A stretch of 64,000 bases of DNA from Diplodia intermedia. Its lineage: Eukaryota > Ascomycota > Dothideomycetes > Botryosphaeriales > Botryosphaeriaceae. Positions 1 to 10,141 of the stretch are shown piece by piece. The notes beneath the pieces are model-generated. The model was given only the letters and a program-made list of their open reading frames with translations, made no database searches and had not been told where the DNA came from. The stretch lies in assembly GCA_021495925.1 (NCBI GenBank), contig JAKEKT010000006.1, positions 372,001-436,000 on the forward strand. Reading direction: 5' to 3'. Positions within the stretch are counted from its first letter, which is position 1; every line of letters begins with the position of its first letter. The translations under genes were made by a program, and so were the position numbers.

Positions 1-369
1 CTGCGGACGCCGCGGGTCGATGATGCATCTTTCTGACGAGAGCGCGCAAAGGCACCGAAGATATAGGCCGCAGCGGCGGCGGACGCGCGGTTTTGGCCGG
101 TTTCTAATCCTGCGGGGGGCGCGTTGACGGTTGGTTGCGGTCGCGGTTGGTTGCGGATCCCAATCACAAGCGAGAGGGCGCGCGTCATACTAAGCCTGCG
201 CAAGGCCGCTCCTTGCTCCCTCACAGCCTCACACGACGCGTGCTCGACTTGTCCATAATGCACTGGCGCCCCGGCCTGCCTCCACCAAGCAACGCTCTTT
301 CGTCCCATCCCCCGTCCACCACGTCTCTTTTCTCCCCAGAGCCCGTCCTGGCCACCGTGACATGACGCA
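1..369. other. 5' flank of the first gene
   Basis: I see no supportable gene here. The stretch becomes pyrimidine-rich toward the first start codon, as is common in ascomycete promoters and 5' UTRs. A nearby ATG at 362 lies 8 nt upstream of the chosen start; it is discussed in the next entry. Confidence 0.5.
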
Positions 370-2089
370 ATGCTCGACGAAAACCTCCCCAGTACGTGTC
401 TGGCGCCACGCGCTGTGCCCACCCAGCAGACCTCATGCTAACCAATCCGCAGCCTTCTTTCTCAAGCCCTCGCCTACCGTCAAGCATGACGAGGCCTACT
501 ACTTCGCCCAGCATGGCTCCGAGCCTGAGCCCAACTACATATTGAAACACCCTGATCCCACACTACCAGCTGGCAAAAACGTCTATGCCGCTGGTCTTTT
601 CGATGCCTTCCACCCGGAAATATTGTATGGCGAGGTCTACATCCGCCCTGAATGGACATATCCCACCCTCTCCGCCGAGGAGATCCGGAAGAATGGCGGC
701 GTCGCCCCACCTCCCCAGCCAGTGCTTCCCACTGAGTTCACCATACAGCTGTATGACCCCGACCAACAAGTCACCGTGACACAGAAGAGCGGATCATGGG
801 GTGGCACCGCGAGCTACGAGTTCAGCATGCCACAGAACACCTTCCGCTTGCCCAGCTCGTCCACATTAGATCGTTCGCTGAACGACCCAACCGCCGACAT
901 TTCAACCCCTAAGATCAATTTCGTGTGGAGAAGAGAAGGCAAGCTGTCCAAGGATCTTTCCTGCTTCATGACGGGCAAGTCGACGGATCCAGCAAAGAAA
1001 AGGAGAAAGGCCAGGGAGCCGGATATCGCTGTCGCTTTGTTCCGTGCCCTTCATGAAGTCACTGTCTACGAGTCGAATCTCTACCGTGTAGAAATGGAGG
1101 ACCCGAAAGGCCTTGAAATCGTGCTTCTTCTTGCAGCTTCGACCATCAAGGCTCTCTATTTCAGCCAGATCAACGAGACTTTCAACGTCGGTGATGCGGC
1201 GATCAGGAGGACCTCCGGCGGCATTCTCGGAAGGAAAAAGTCATTGCCTCTTGACAATGCCCTCATGGCCTCTGGCGCTTTGCCCGTCCGGCCTGCTCCC
1301 CAGAGCGCCCAAACCTCCCCTCCACCCGGACCTGCTGCTGGGAATCTAAGGCCGGTCCAGCCCTCCCAGGCGGATCTCAAACGCCAGTCCCTCCCGCCTT
1401 TGCGAACGGGTTCATACCAGAGACAAGAAGAACCGCAGCAAAACCCGGACCCGCGGGCTCAGTGGGAAGTTGATGCCGAGAAATCCCGACTTAAACTTGC
1501 TCAAGCAGCAGAAGCCCGCGAGCAGCGTCGTGCGCAGGAGGCGCAACAACGCGAACGGGAACGACAGGACGAGGCTGAACAGCGGCGACTCCGCAAGATG
1601 GCCGAGGCGGAGGAGAAGCAGCGGCGCAAGAAGGCGGCGGAAGTGGACAAGGAGACGGAGCGTCTGCGCCGCAAGTACGGTACGCAGGAGAACCTCCTGC
1701 CCCAGCAGCGGCACTCGATCCATGGAATGCTCGGTCCATCCCAGAGGCAGCCCGGGCCCTCGAGGCCAACTCCCGCCCCGCAGCGTGGCCCACCGCCACA
1801 GCGGTTGTCAAACGGCCTGTTTGTCGCGCAGCAAGGCCGTCCAACGCCCCCGCCTCAAATGGCACCTCGCCCACAGCAGCGCCCGCCGCAACTAAGGCCG
1901 CAGCCATCCGGTAACTGGCACGGACCAGCTGTCGGTCAGAGCGCGTACTTTGGTGGCGGAGGACAGATCAGGCCCGATGAGGGCAAGAAGCTGAAGCAGC
2001 CGAAGAAGAGCTTCTTCGGATTGCGGAGCTCTAACGATGAGGGAAAACAGAAGGGTAAATTGGCGAAGAAGAAGAGCAGCATGTGGTAG
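370..2089 (+). CDS. Conserved fungal protein of unknown function, basic coiled-coil tail
   Basis: Two exons, 370-391 and 453-2089, give 552 residues. The intron starts GTACGT, has a GCTAAC branch site and ends GCAG; splicing gives an N-terminus MLDENLPTFFLKPSP. An unspliced reading from 362 is also open but would place a consensus intron inside the protein, so I prefer 370. Residues about 1-265 look like a compact globular domain rich in aromatic and charged residues. From about 350 the protein is a charged Q/E/R/K helix likely to form a coiled coil. The last 120 residues are Pro/Gln-rich and end in a Lys-rich tail. I recognise no catalytic motif and cannot name the family. No signal peptide or membrane segment is visible, so a cytoplasmic or nuclear scaffold role is only a guess. 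Confidence 0.8.
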
Positions 2090-2752
2090 TGCAGACGCCC
2101 TTCAGCTACGTGACGTATCGAGGCTACGAAAAAGCTTTATGTTTTATCGAGGGAAACGAAGGGATATCACATTGGGCGGCGTCGGTTTGGAATTTCATAC
2201 CCGGGAAGGCTTTCAGGATCAAGGCAGGAGTTTTGCTAGCATCATCACGGTGCATTACAACCAAAGGAAATAAAGCTATGAATGAAACATAACAATATTT
2301 GAACAAAATGAGTCTCGCGTATTCGCTCTGCCGCTGATCATTTGCCAGCGTTTTCGTACTCGCACTGCAGCTCGGAGCGTGGATACATAGCAGGGCGGAC
2401 GGGCGGGAAGGGATCGACGCAAGCATGGCTCGGGCCTCAGGCACCCAACCACGCGACAGCGCAAGGACGCACGAACCGGCGCGTCATCCACCCTCTCCAC
2501 GCCAACCCGTTGTCCTATCGTCCCGCTTTGACCCTACTACCCGCACCGGCATCTCAAACATCGGCTTTCTGCCATCACCTTCATCAGCTATCAGCCCAGA
2601 AAACACACAAACAAATTTCTAACAACTCCCGCCGCCGCCCCGCGAGCTGTGAGCTCGCGATTAAAGCTCTCCGCATCTCCTTATCGCACCGCTCGACGTC
2701 AGGCAACCGGATCAGACGCGAAAGCCCAGCAGGCAAGGAAGAAGCAAACAAC
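2090..2752. other. Intergenic, 3' UTR and promoter
   Basis: Short reading frames here overlap each other on both strands and show no family features. An AT-richer stretch around 2270-2310 fits the 3' end of the upstream gene. The last 150 nt are C-rich and probably hold the promoter and 5' UTR of the next gene. Confidence 0.5.
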
Positions 2753-4052
2753 ATGTCGCAACGCAAGCGTGAGTTTCGCACTACACACCACTCCTCGACA
2801 TCCTTCCCCTCCCCCCCTCTCCCCTCGTCCGCCACCCGTCCCTTTCCCCCCCTCCCGAACACAAGACCAACCACTAACACTTCCCCCAACAGGCACGGCC
2901 TCAGCCGCCTTCCTCGACCACCTCCACGCCGCCTCCGCCGCCGCAGCAGCAGCATCAGACATCGAACCCAGCATCCCCGAATCCACCACCCTCCGCGCCT
3001 CGTCCGTCGCGACCGCGAGCAAGAAGCTCCGCGCGACGGCCGTGGACGCCGAGGAAGCGACCGCTGCCGCTACTGCCAGCAACGTCCCCGCCGTCTCCGC
3101 CCCCTCTGCCGCCACGCTGGCCGCACTCCTTACACTCGCTCCTCCTCCTCCGCCCCCGCCGCCGCAGCCGCGGCCGCTGTCGTTGCCGTTGCCGTCGGCG
3201 GCGGCGGTTAGGAGGGAACAACAGCTCGCGCTCGAGCCGCCGTTCGAGTCGCCGGTCAAGGCGAGGCATGATGATGATGATGATTATGAGGGCGTGTTGC
3301 TTGGGCCTGGGCTTGGGCCCGGTCCGGCGCTTGAGCCTGCGCCTGTGCTGGAGCATGGGCTTGGGCTTGGGCTTGAGACTGGGGCGGGGCCGGGGCCGGG
3401 GCCGGAGCAGAAGAAGCAGCAGCGGGATGATGCTGATGATGCTGCTGCTGATGATGATGACGACGACGAGGGAGACATGCGGTTGAAGAACTTCATGGAG
3501 ATGGGACATGAGGATCTGGCGCGGCTGACGTATTTCATGTGGAAGGTTGCGGTGGTGGGGTTCTCGCGGGAGGAGAGGTCGGTGATGCTGGAGCGGGTGA
3601 AGAAGATGCAGGGGAAGTTGGAGGCGGGGGAGAGGGCGGGGGTGGTGTTGAAGGCGGTGGTCAAGGAGGGGTTTGAGGAGGATGAAGGGGATGAAGAGGA
3701 GGATGAGGGATATGAGGAGGAGGGGGAGGGAGACGATGGGGAGGAGGAAGAGGATGGAGGAGAGGACGAGGAGGACGAAGAGGATGTGGATGCGCGTTGG
3801 ACGTATAAGAGGATTGAGAACTGGGTAAGTAGATCAAGCCCCCGTTTCTTCGTTTTTGGAAGTTCAACAATATCACGCAACGAATGCCGCAACTTCGGAT
3901 GGTGGGATTAACACTTGATTTTGAAGCTGATTTCGAGTATCTAGATACGAACGACACCGCCACCTCGGCCTACTGCTACGGAAAAAGCGAGGAGGCGGTA
4001 CCGGTCTCGGAGACGTGCGCGGAGAGATCGGGAGCGAGCGGGAAAGGTTTGA
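2753..4052 (+). CDS. Orphan acidic low-complexity protein, possible tandem duplicate of the next gene
   Basis: Predicted exons are 2753-2768, 2893-3824 and 3945-4052. The first coding exon is only 16 nt (MSQRK plus one base of an Arg codon) and is followed by a GTGAGT intron. Residues 7-30 are Ala-rich, the middle is Pro/Gly-rich, and two Asp/Glu-rich blocks flank a helical segment with the motif MGHEDLAR and a later VMLERVKKM. The final intron starts GTAAGT at 3825. A TCTAG acceptor ending at 3944 gives an Arg-rich tail beginning IENWIR. A weaker GAG acceptor at 3935-3937 would give another tail ending at 4141. The IENWIR choice is supported by VEKWLR at the matching place in the downstream gene. 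Function unknown; the 3' end is the least certain part. Confidence 0.65.
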
Positions 4053-4490
4053 AACGGTTGATTTTCGACATTACAGCATGCGAGACTGGGATAACGCGTA
4101 GTGGGGGGATGATTATTGTCATCGATGAATCATGGCGCTAGATTGTCACTGAGTGGTCTGCGAATTCGATTCACTTAGGGTCGGGACGGTTGTGGTAATA
4201 AATGTACGCAATTCAAGCACTAATCTGGATGACTGGTAGCAAGGAGTGTAGGCAATAATACGCCCAAGCAATAATCCCTCAATACTGGCTCCACCTCGCT
4301 CGTCATGGTGTAGAACGAAGCCCAGGGAGAGGGCACAGTGACGAGTGCTCGCAGGGTCGGTTCCAAAGTTCAGATTCAGTATATAACCATGGGATGTCTG
4401 CCCCTTGGAGTTTTTTCCTTGCACCCTCAACAACAAACATCCATACAACCCAACCACTCATATTTCCATCTGACCTCTCCCAACTCAGTC
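4053..4490. other. Intergenic
   Basis: No supportable gene. It separates two same-strand genes and must hold the 3' end of the first and the promoter of the second. A pyrimidine- and CA-rich run just before 4491 looks like a fungal 5' UTR. Confidence 0.5.
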
Positions 4491-6104
4491 ATGGCTGACA
4501 ACATAAAACGTGCGTGCCTCCGCTCCGAAAAGATTCAGCGTCTTGTCGCCATCCAGACTAATTACCTCGCAGGAGACGTTATGCTCGCGCCCGTCGACGA
4601 CGACTCCAGTGGCCTGTCATTGGCGTCAACTCCGAGCGGGAGCATCACCCTCGGCAATCCGGACTCCCTCAATGTCACTGTGCTCAGCGACCCCAATACG
4701 TCGCCCCCAGCTCTTCTTCCGGAGGAATGCGATGACCCGGACAGAACCAGGCGTGTCGGCCATGCAGCATCATCGCCTGCGATGCTCCCCTTAGACAGCG
4801 CGGAACGTGCACTGCCAATTCCCCCAACACAACCCCGTCTGCCTACACCCACGCTCCTGCCCGCTCTTTCGAGCCCTGGCAGAGCTCTGTCGGTATCCAA
4901 CTTGGGTCATCACAACAACCAGCAGCAACAGCAACAGCCGCAGCACCAATCCCCCGGCGCCCGCCGCCGCGGTCGCCGCCCCTTGCCCGACTCCGCCGCC
5001 CCATGCCGCACAGATGGTCATCGTGGAGAAGGCAAAAACGACGACAACGGCAGCGACGTCCGCTCGTCGCCGGCGGATGAATGCAACGAGCCTGCAAGAG
5101 CGGACGCGAAGCGGCAGCAGCAGCTGGACAGCCTGTGGCGGCAGCAGCAGGAGCTACGGCAGCTGAAGAAGAAGGTGGAAGAGGAGGAGGAGAAGAAGAA
5201 GAAGAAGCCGCAGCAAAAACAGCAGCTACTGCCTTTCGGCGGCGGCCGCCTCCACGTCCCCTCGGCTGCCGAATGGGCCACCGCACGCCGCCTAGATGAG
5301 GAACAAGGCAACAATGACGACAGCAACGTGCGCGCGCTGCTGGGAGTTGGGTACGCTGACCCTATGTTGGCGGATTTGAGGCGGATGGACTCGTTGTGTG
5401 GAACGATCTCGCCGCAGCCGCCGCAGCCGACGCAGCAACATAATGAGGCGCTAAGGAAGGAGGAGGAGGAAGGGCGGTTGGACTCGCCTTCCAAGATTGC
5501 TTCGCAGCAGGAGCAGCAGCAGCCGCCGCAGAAGAAGAAGCAGAAGCAACAGCAACAGCAACAGCAGCCGCAGAAGTCGCAACGGAAAAACACACCAGCG
5601 ACTTACTTGACCCTGAGGCCGTCGCCGTGGTCGACGGATGAATACGGCTTCCCCGAAAGGGCGGAGGAGTGGTCGACGGATGCCTATTACTCCCCCAAGA
5701 GGGCTGAGAACAGGGATAGGTCCAACCCCGCCTCCTGGCAGCATATGCAGGCCAGCAGGAACGGCTCGCCGGCGGATGCCGTCCTCCCGTCGTTGCCCTC
5801 GCCGCTGTCTTCGCCGCCGCTCCCTCCAGCGGCGCGAAGCGGGCTTCATGGTGTCACGAAGAAGGAGTGGGACGAGCGCTCTCATTCGCTCGAGGAGCTG
5901 GAGAGGATGTCGCATAGGCAGCTGGCGAGGCATGCGTGGGAGTTGCAGAGTGCGGTTGGGGACTTTCTGCCTGATGTACATGGGTCGGGGGAAGTGATGA
6001 AGAAGGTGGAGCATATGGAGAAGAATAAGGCGGTGGAGAAATGGCTCCGGAATGGGAGGTTTTGGAGTGGTAGGGGGTGCGGCGATGGTGGAAAGCGGCG
6101 GTGA
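4491..6104 (+). CDS. Orphan polyQ/coiled-coil protein, possible tandem duplicate of the previous gene
   Basis: Two exons, 4491-4509 and 4573-6104, give 516 residues. As in the upstream gene, the first coding exon is tiny (19 nt) and its phase-1 intron splits an Arg codon (MADNIK-R). The intron is 63 nt, starts GTGCGT, has a CTAAT branch site and ends GCAG. It has no in-frame stop, so the reading also continues unspliced. The middle is rich in Gln, Pro and Lys with charged coiled-coil runs from CAG/CAA and AAG repeats. A repeated phrase with core EWSTD occurs twice near residues 355-375. The C-terminal 90 residues carry MSHRQLAR, AVGDF, VMKKVEHM and VEKWLR, which match the neighbouring gene in order and spacing. 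No enzymatic motif is visible. Confidence 0.75.
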   Translation: MADNIKRACLRSEKIQRLVAIQTNYLAGDVMLAPVDDDSSGLSLASTPSGSITLGNPDSLNVTVLSDPNTSPPALLPEECDDPDRTRRVGHAASSPAMLPLDSAERALPIPPTQPRLPTPTLLPALSSPGRALSVSNLGHHNNQQQQQQPQHQSPGARRRGRRPLPDSAAPCRTDGHRGEGKNDDNGSDVRSSPADECNEPARADAKRQQQLDSLWRQQQELRQLKKKVEEEEEKKKKKPQQKQQLLPFGGGRLHVPSAAEWATARRLDEEQGNNDDSNVRALLGVGYADPMLADLRRMDSLCGTISPQPPQPTQQHNEALRKEEEEGRLDSPSKIASQQEQQQPPQKKKQKQQQQQQQPQKSQRKNTPATYLTLRPSPWSTDEYGFPERAEEWSTDAYYSPKRAENRDRSNPASWQHMQASRNGSPADAVLPSLPSPLSSPPLPPAARSGLHGVTKKEWDERSHSLEELERMSHRQLARHAWELQSAVGDFLPDVHGSGEVMKKVEHMEKNKAVEKWLRNGRFWSGRGCGDGGKRR

Positions 6105-6396
6105 GGAAATCCCCGTTGTTAACTGTTATGGAGCGTCCGGTGGCTGTACGTATGTATGCAAAGACATGCTCACGGACGGCTAGTTCCCTTGCTGTATGTT
6201 TTTGTCTTGAAGTTATGATTAGCAGGTGAAGGTACCGACGAAGTTGTAGAGGAGAGGCGGATGTAAAGGAGAGAGTCACGCTGAGTGTATTTCTCGGCTT
6301 GGCGCGAAACCGGATTCAAGTGTCTTCTGGCTGGATTCACTCACTCTTGATATGATATGGTCAGCACGCACTACGATGATCGATATACAAGATCTC

Positions 6397-8365
6397 CTAC
6401 CTCTTCCCCGAGACCTCGGCCTTACCACCACGATAGCACGCTGAGAACAAGCCTAACACTCCCTTTTTACCCACCTTCCGAATCTTCTCTCCCTCCACAC
6501 CATCAACTTCCGCAGACGAGCCTCCCGAAACCCCCATTCCCACCCCTCCTCCTCTCCCTCCCCCGCCCCCAACCAACCCCTCCGCAACCTCCCTCACCAC
6601 CTCCCCACCCCCGCCGCCATCCGCATCCACATCCGCAGCCCACTCCCTTAAAAACCCCACCAACGCATCCACATCCGCCCTCACACTCGGCGCCCCCAGA
6701 CTCACCCTCACGACGCCCGTCGGCCTGCCGCCAGTAACCTTCTCGCGCACGGCCTCGTCCTCGTCCGCCGTCTCGCCACCGCACCGCAACCCGTCCCTCT
6801 CGTGCAGCCTCCTCAGCTCCGCCGCGCTCCACCCGAGCAGCCGCGCGGCGCCGCCGGGATTGCACAGGCTGCCGCTGCGGACGAAGACGCCCGCGGCGTC
6901 GGCGGCCCGCTCGACGCGCGCGGGCGGCACGAGCGTCGCGCCGTCGGGCGCGAGCACGTTGAAGGCGAGCATCGGGCCTTGGCGGGCGGGGTCGCTGGCG
7001 TACGGGGTGGTGTCGTCGGCGTCGTGGTGGTGGTGGTGGTGGTCGTCGTAGATGGTGAGGAGGGGGGAGTTGGTCGACGGGTGGCGCAGGGCGGCGAGGG
7101 AGGCGTGGAGGTAGGTGGTTAGGGTGGACGTGTGCGCGCTCGTGTGGCGCATGCTGGTGTAGAGGCGGGCGTGGGCGGAGAGGGCGGCGGCGAGGGTGAG
7201 GATGCTGTGGAAGGGGAGGGTGCCGTCTTCGAGGTGGGTGTGCGGGGAGGAGGGGGTTTGCTTCTTGGCGTGGAAGGGGGCGGTGGTCGGGTTGGTGGAG
7301 GGGAGGGGGCACGTCACCATGTCGACGGTGCCGCCGCCGAAGTAGCGGCGGGAGGAGAGGATGGGGGCGAGGGAGGGGTTGGCGGTGCGGACGATGAGCG
7401 CGCCGAGGTCGGGGTAGCCGAAGATCTTGTAGAAGCTAATGCAGGTGAAGTCCGGGGCTTGGGTGGGATCGCTGAGGTCGAGTGGGGAGGTGGTGGCGAG
7501 GGCGGCGGCGTCGAGGAGGGTGTAAACGTCGGAGGTGTGGGGGGAGGCGCGGATCTGGGCAGGCCAGGCGAGAGGGAGACGGCGGCCGGTCATGTTGGAT
7601 TGGCCTGGGTAGGCGAAGAGGCGGAGTTGTTTGCGCCTTTGCTTCTTGGATGAGTTGCTTCCGTCATGTATCCAGGCTTCCACTTCTTGGTCAGAACCGA
7701 AGCAGTGTTGGCCGCCGTCTGCAGTTTCGCGGATGCCGACGAGGGAGTTGTGAGCGTCGAGGTGGTAGCCGTACCAGAACCTCCGACGCTGCGACCTCGG
7801 AAGGCGCTGAGTAGCGTCGCAATGGTCTTTGAAGCAGTCCATGACGAGCTTCATGGCAGCGGTTGCGTTGGCGACGAAGACTAGGTCAAAGTATTTAGGG
7901 TCGGCGTTGAAGAATTCCAAGACTCGTTCTCGTATCTCGTCGACGCGACGTCCAGCTAATGCGGACGGGGTGCAGGCTGAATGTGGATTGCCGTAAAGGT
8001 GAGCAGAGAGGTCTGCGGCAGCATCATCAAGGAGGGATTTGGCAGGTATCTACTCTCCGTTAGCACAATTCGGAGCGCTCGCATTTCCATCTGAGCCGGT
8101 CTGACCGCAGATCCACCATAATCAAGGTAGGTTACCCCTGGTAGTTGTGAGTGATCGATCCAAGATTTGGAAAGAAGTAGTAAATCATTGAAATGATGAG
8201 AAGTACGCCAAGTGAATACATTGAGACGCGATGTCCAATCCCTTTGGAACACGATAGGCAACATGACATAAACTCACCTTTCAGTGAAGGGAATTCAATG
8301 TCCCTAAGCTTCTGTATGTTATCGTTGTACGTTTCCGATGTCTTGCTCTCCCAGGTTTGCATCAT
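6397..8365 (-). CDS. Molybdenum-cofactor-sulfurase-like aminotransferase (class V), no MOSC domain
   Basis: Exons on the minus strand are 8365-8278, 8137-8106 and 8049-6397, giving 590 residues. Splicing rebuilds the family start KGVTYLDYGGSA followed by LYGNPHSA. The PLP lysine lies in SFYKIFGYPDLGALIVR at about residue 248. The sulfur-carrying cysteine expected in Moco sulfurases lies in VRSGSLCNPGG at about 436. Members such as Aspergillus HxB transfer sulfur from cysteine to the Mo centre of xanthine dehydrogenase and aldehyde oxidase. HxB and its relatives also have a C-terminal MOSC region. Here the protein ends in Gly-rich low complexity instead, so it may be a stand-alone desulfurase-like paralogue. 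A six-His run (7024-7041) lies in a loop. The middle coding exon is only 32 nt. Confidence 0.85.
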
Positions 8366-10141
8366 GATGCGGAAGGAAACGGATCGAAAGAACCTCAGCC
8401 GAACGAACGAAGATGTTCTGATAGGGAGTGGAGATACGTGAATTTAAATCTCCAGGAAATGACGGCGCGGCTGCCTCAAATTTGACTCCAAGTAACCCCA
8501 AAGGGCTAAGAGCGCTCGGCAAAGGTCCTGATTGACTAATTACAGGACGTGGGGGCCAGGAAGGCAACGAGATAGGCAATGGTAATGGGACATTTCGTTC
8601 TCGGAGGCTCTCGGTTCGGGCGGAAGTGTATGCCGTGTCTGGAAGTCGCATAGGGCTGGTCGAAAAGCAGTACAACGCAGTAGTGATGCTTAACACGTCA
8701 GCGCGTCCAGCTGTCCGAATGAAGAAGGATTTTCCGAGAGTCCTGGCCAACAGGTCTACGCAATGAAGCGAACGTAGGGCAGATAGCCCAAGAAGTCACA
8801 AGACCCAGTGTCTTCAGAGGGCACCAATTCTCAAATTAAGCCATGCCAGGGCTGGTGCTGGGCAATGCAGAAGTGATTGATTTGGACTGCATGGATAATG
8901 CCGATGGGGTATGGAAGAAATGGGGCAGCGGCGTCTGATTGGCAGCGGAGAGGCAATACAAGACCAATCGAGCATGTGGGGACTTCCAGCTGCGGCTGAA
9001 ACCTTTCTCTTTGTCCACCCCGACTCCCCGAGGTGGGTGCGGCCGGGTTGCTCACACAGACAGCTATTCGTTTCCCCATCGGTTGGCTGCAGATGGCAGG
9101 TGTGGCGTTGGGCTAGACGATGGCTTTGTTGCACAGCTTGATTGGAGACGGGCAGAACAGCCGCAAAGGATCGCTCGCTCGCTGCACCCCGGCTGCTGTT
9201 GTATCGAGAAAGGCTCAGCCAAGGGATCGGCGAGTATTGGTTACACGTGTGAGAGGCATGCATCCGGGAGTGGAAGGCGAGCGTACGGGGGTGTGCAAGG
9301 CTGAGATGAGGCCTGCGTCCAGCGCCGGTGCAGATATCGGCAATGGACCACGGCGACAAAGAGCGGATCGAGGTCGGCGACCAGGCGTGCACAGGCGTCT
9401 GGGAGTCGGCGATCAGGCAGAGTTTTGGAGTAGTCCAGCGCTAGCGGCAGTCGACGACGTGAGGTGTTTGGGGGCCGCCAAAAACTGCAGCCGCCGCCGG
9501 TCCCGCCAAATCCTGCCCCATCCGTCCTCTGTGCTCTGTCCTCCCCGGCGACCTCTCCTCCCTCCCCGACTCCCCGACTCCCCGAACGGCACCACCATGT
9601 CTCACAACACCGTTGCCCGTGCTCCGCGGCCCCTGCTCCAGGCGCGAATACCTGCCAGCCCACGTGCCCGTCCCCACGCGTTTGACCGCCTCGTGTCAAT
9701 CGGCCAGAGCCTCACAGCTGCACGTCTATCAAGAATTTCCCTCACATAAGCGTCTATCTCAGCCGCCCGACGTTGAGAGGCAAACGGTGTGAGATGGACG
9801 GGCGTTGCCACCCCGGCTGCAGCCACAAGGACCGGCTCACTGCATCCTCCGTAGACTCCGGTCGATGCGCTAGTCGAGGCAGATCTATAGCATCGGCGTA
9901 CATTATCAGTGCTACCAGCGCGGTACTGCCAGTGTGACGGTGCATCGCCGTTCACTCAAGGTTTGCCCGCGAGCCCCCGAACAGTTGGCCCCCAAAGCGA
10001 CACCATCCACTCAACTTCAGATCCGCCCCATCCGCCAAGCTTGACTAGTTCTGCCGCTAGATCTCTGCCACAATCCCTCAAATTCTCAGTCAATCCCCTT
10101 CTCGCATTGCACCTCTCACTCTTCTCTTCAAGCCTTATACC
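8366..10141. other. Long divergent intergenic region
   Basis: This lies between divergently transcribed genes. Several frames of 60-209 codons are open on both strands, for example 8814-9392 (-) and 9120-9749 (+). They overlap one another, lack recognisable domains and have compositions expected from GC-rich noncoding DNA. I treat the region as promoter DNA for the aminotransferase-like gene and the ABC transporter. Confidence 0.5.

Noticed and set aside
8814..9749. Overlapping 192- and 209-codon frames on opposite strands
   Set aside because: They overlap each other, contain no domain, splice pattern or codon regularity, and sit in a divergent promoter region.
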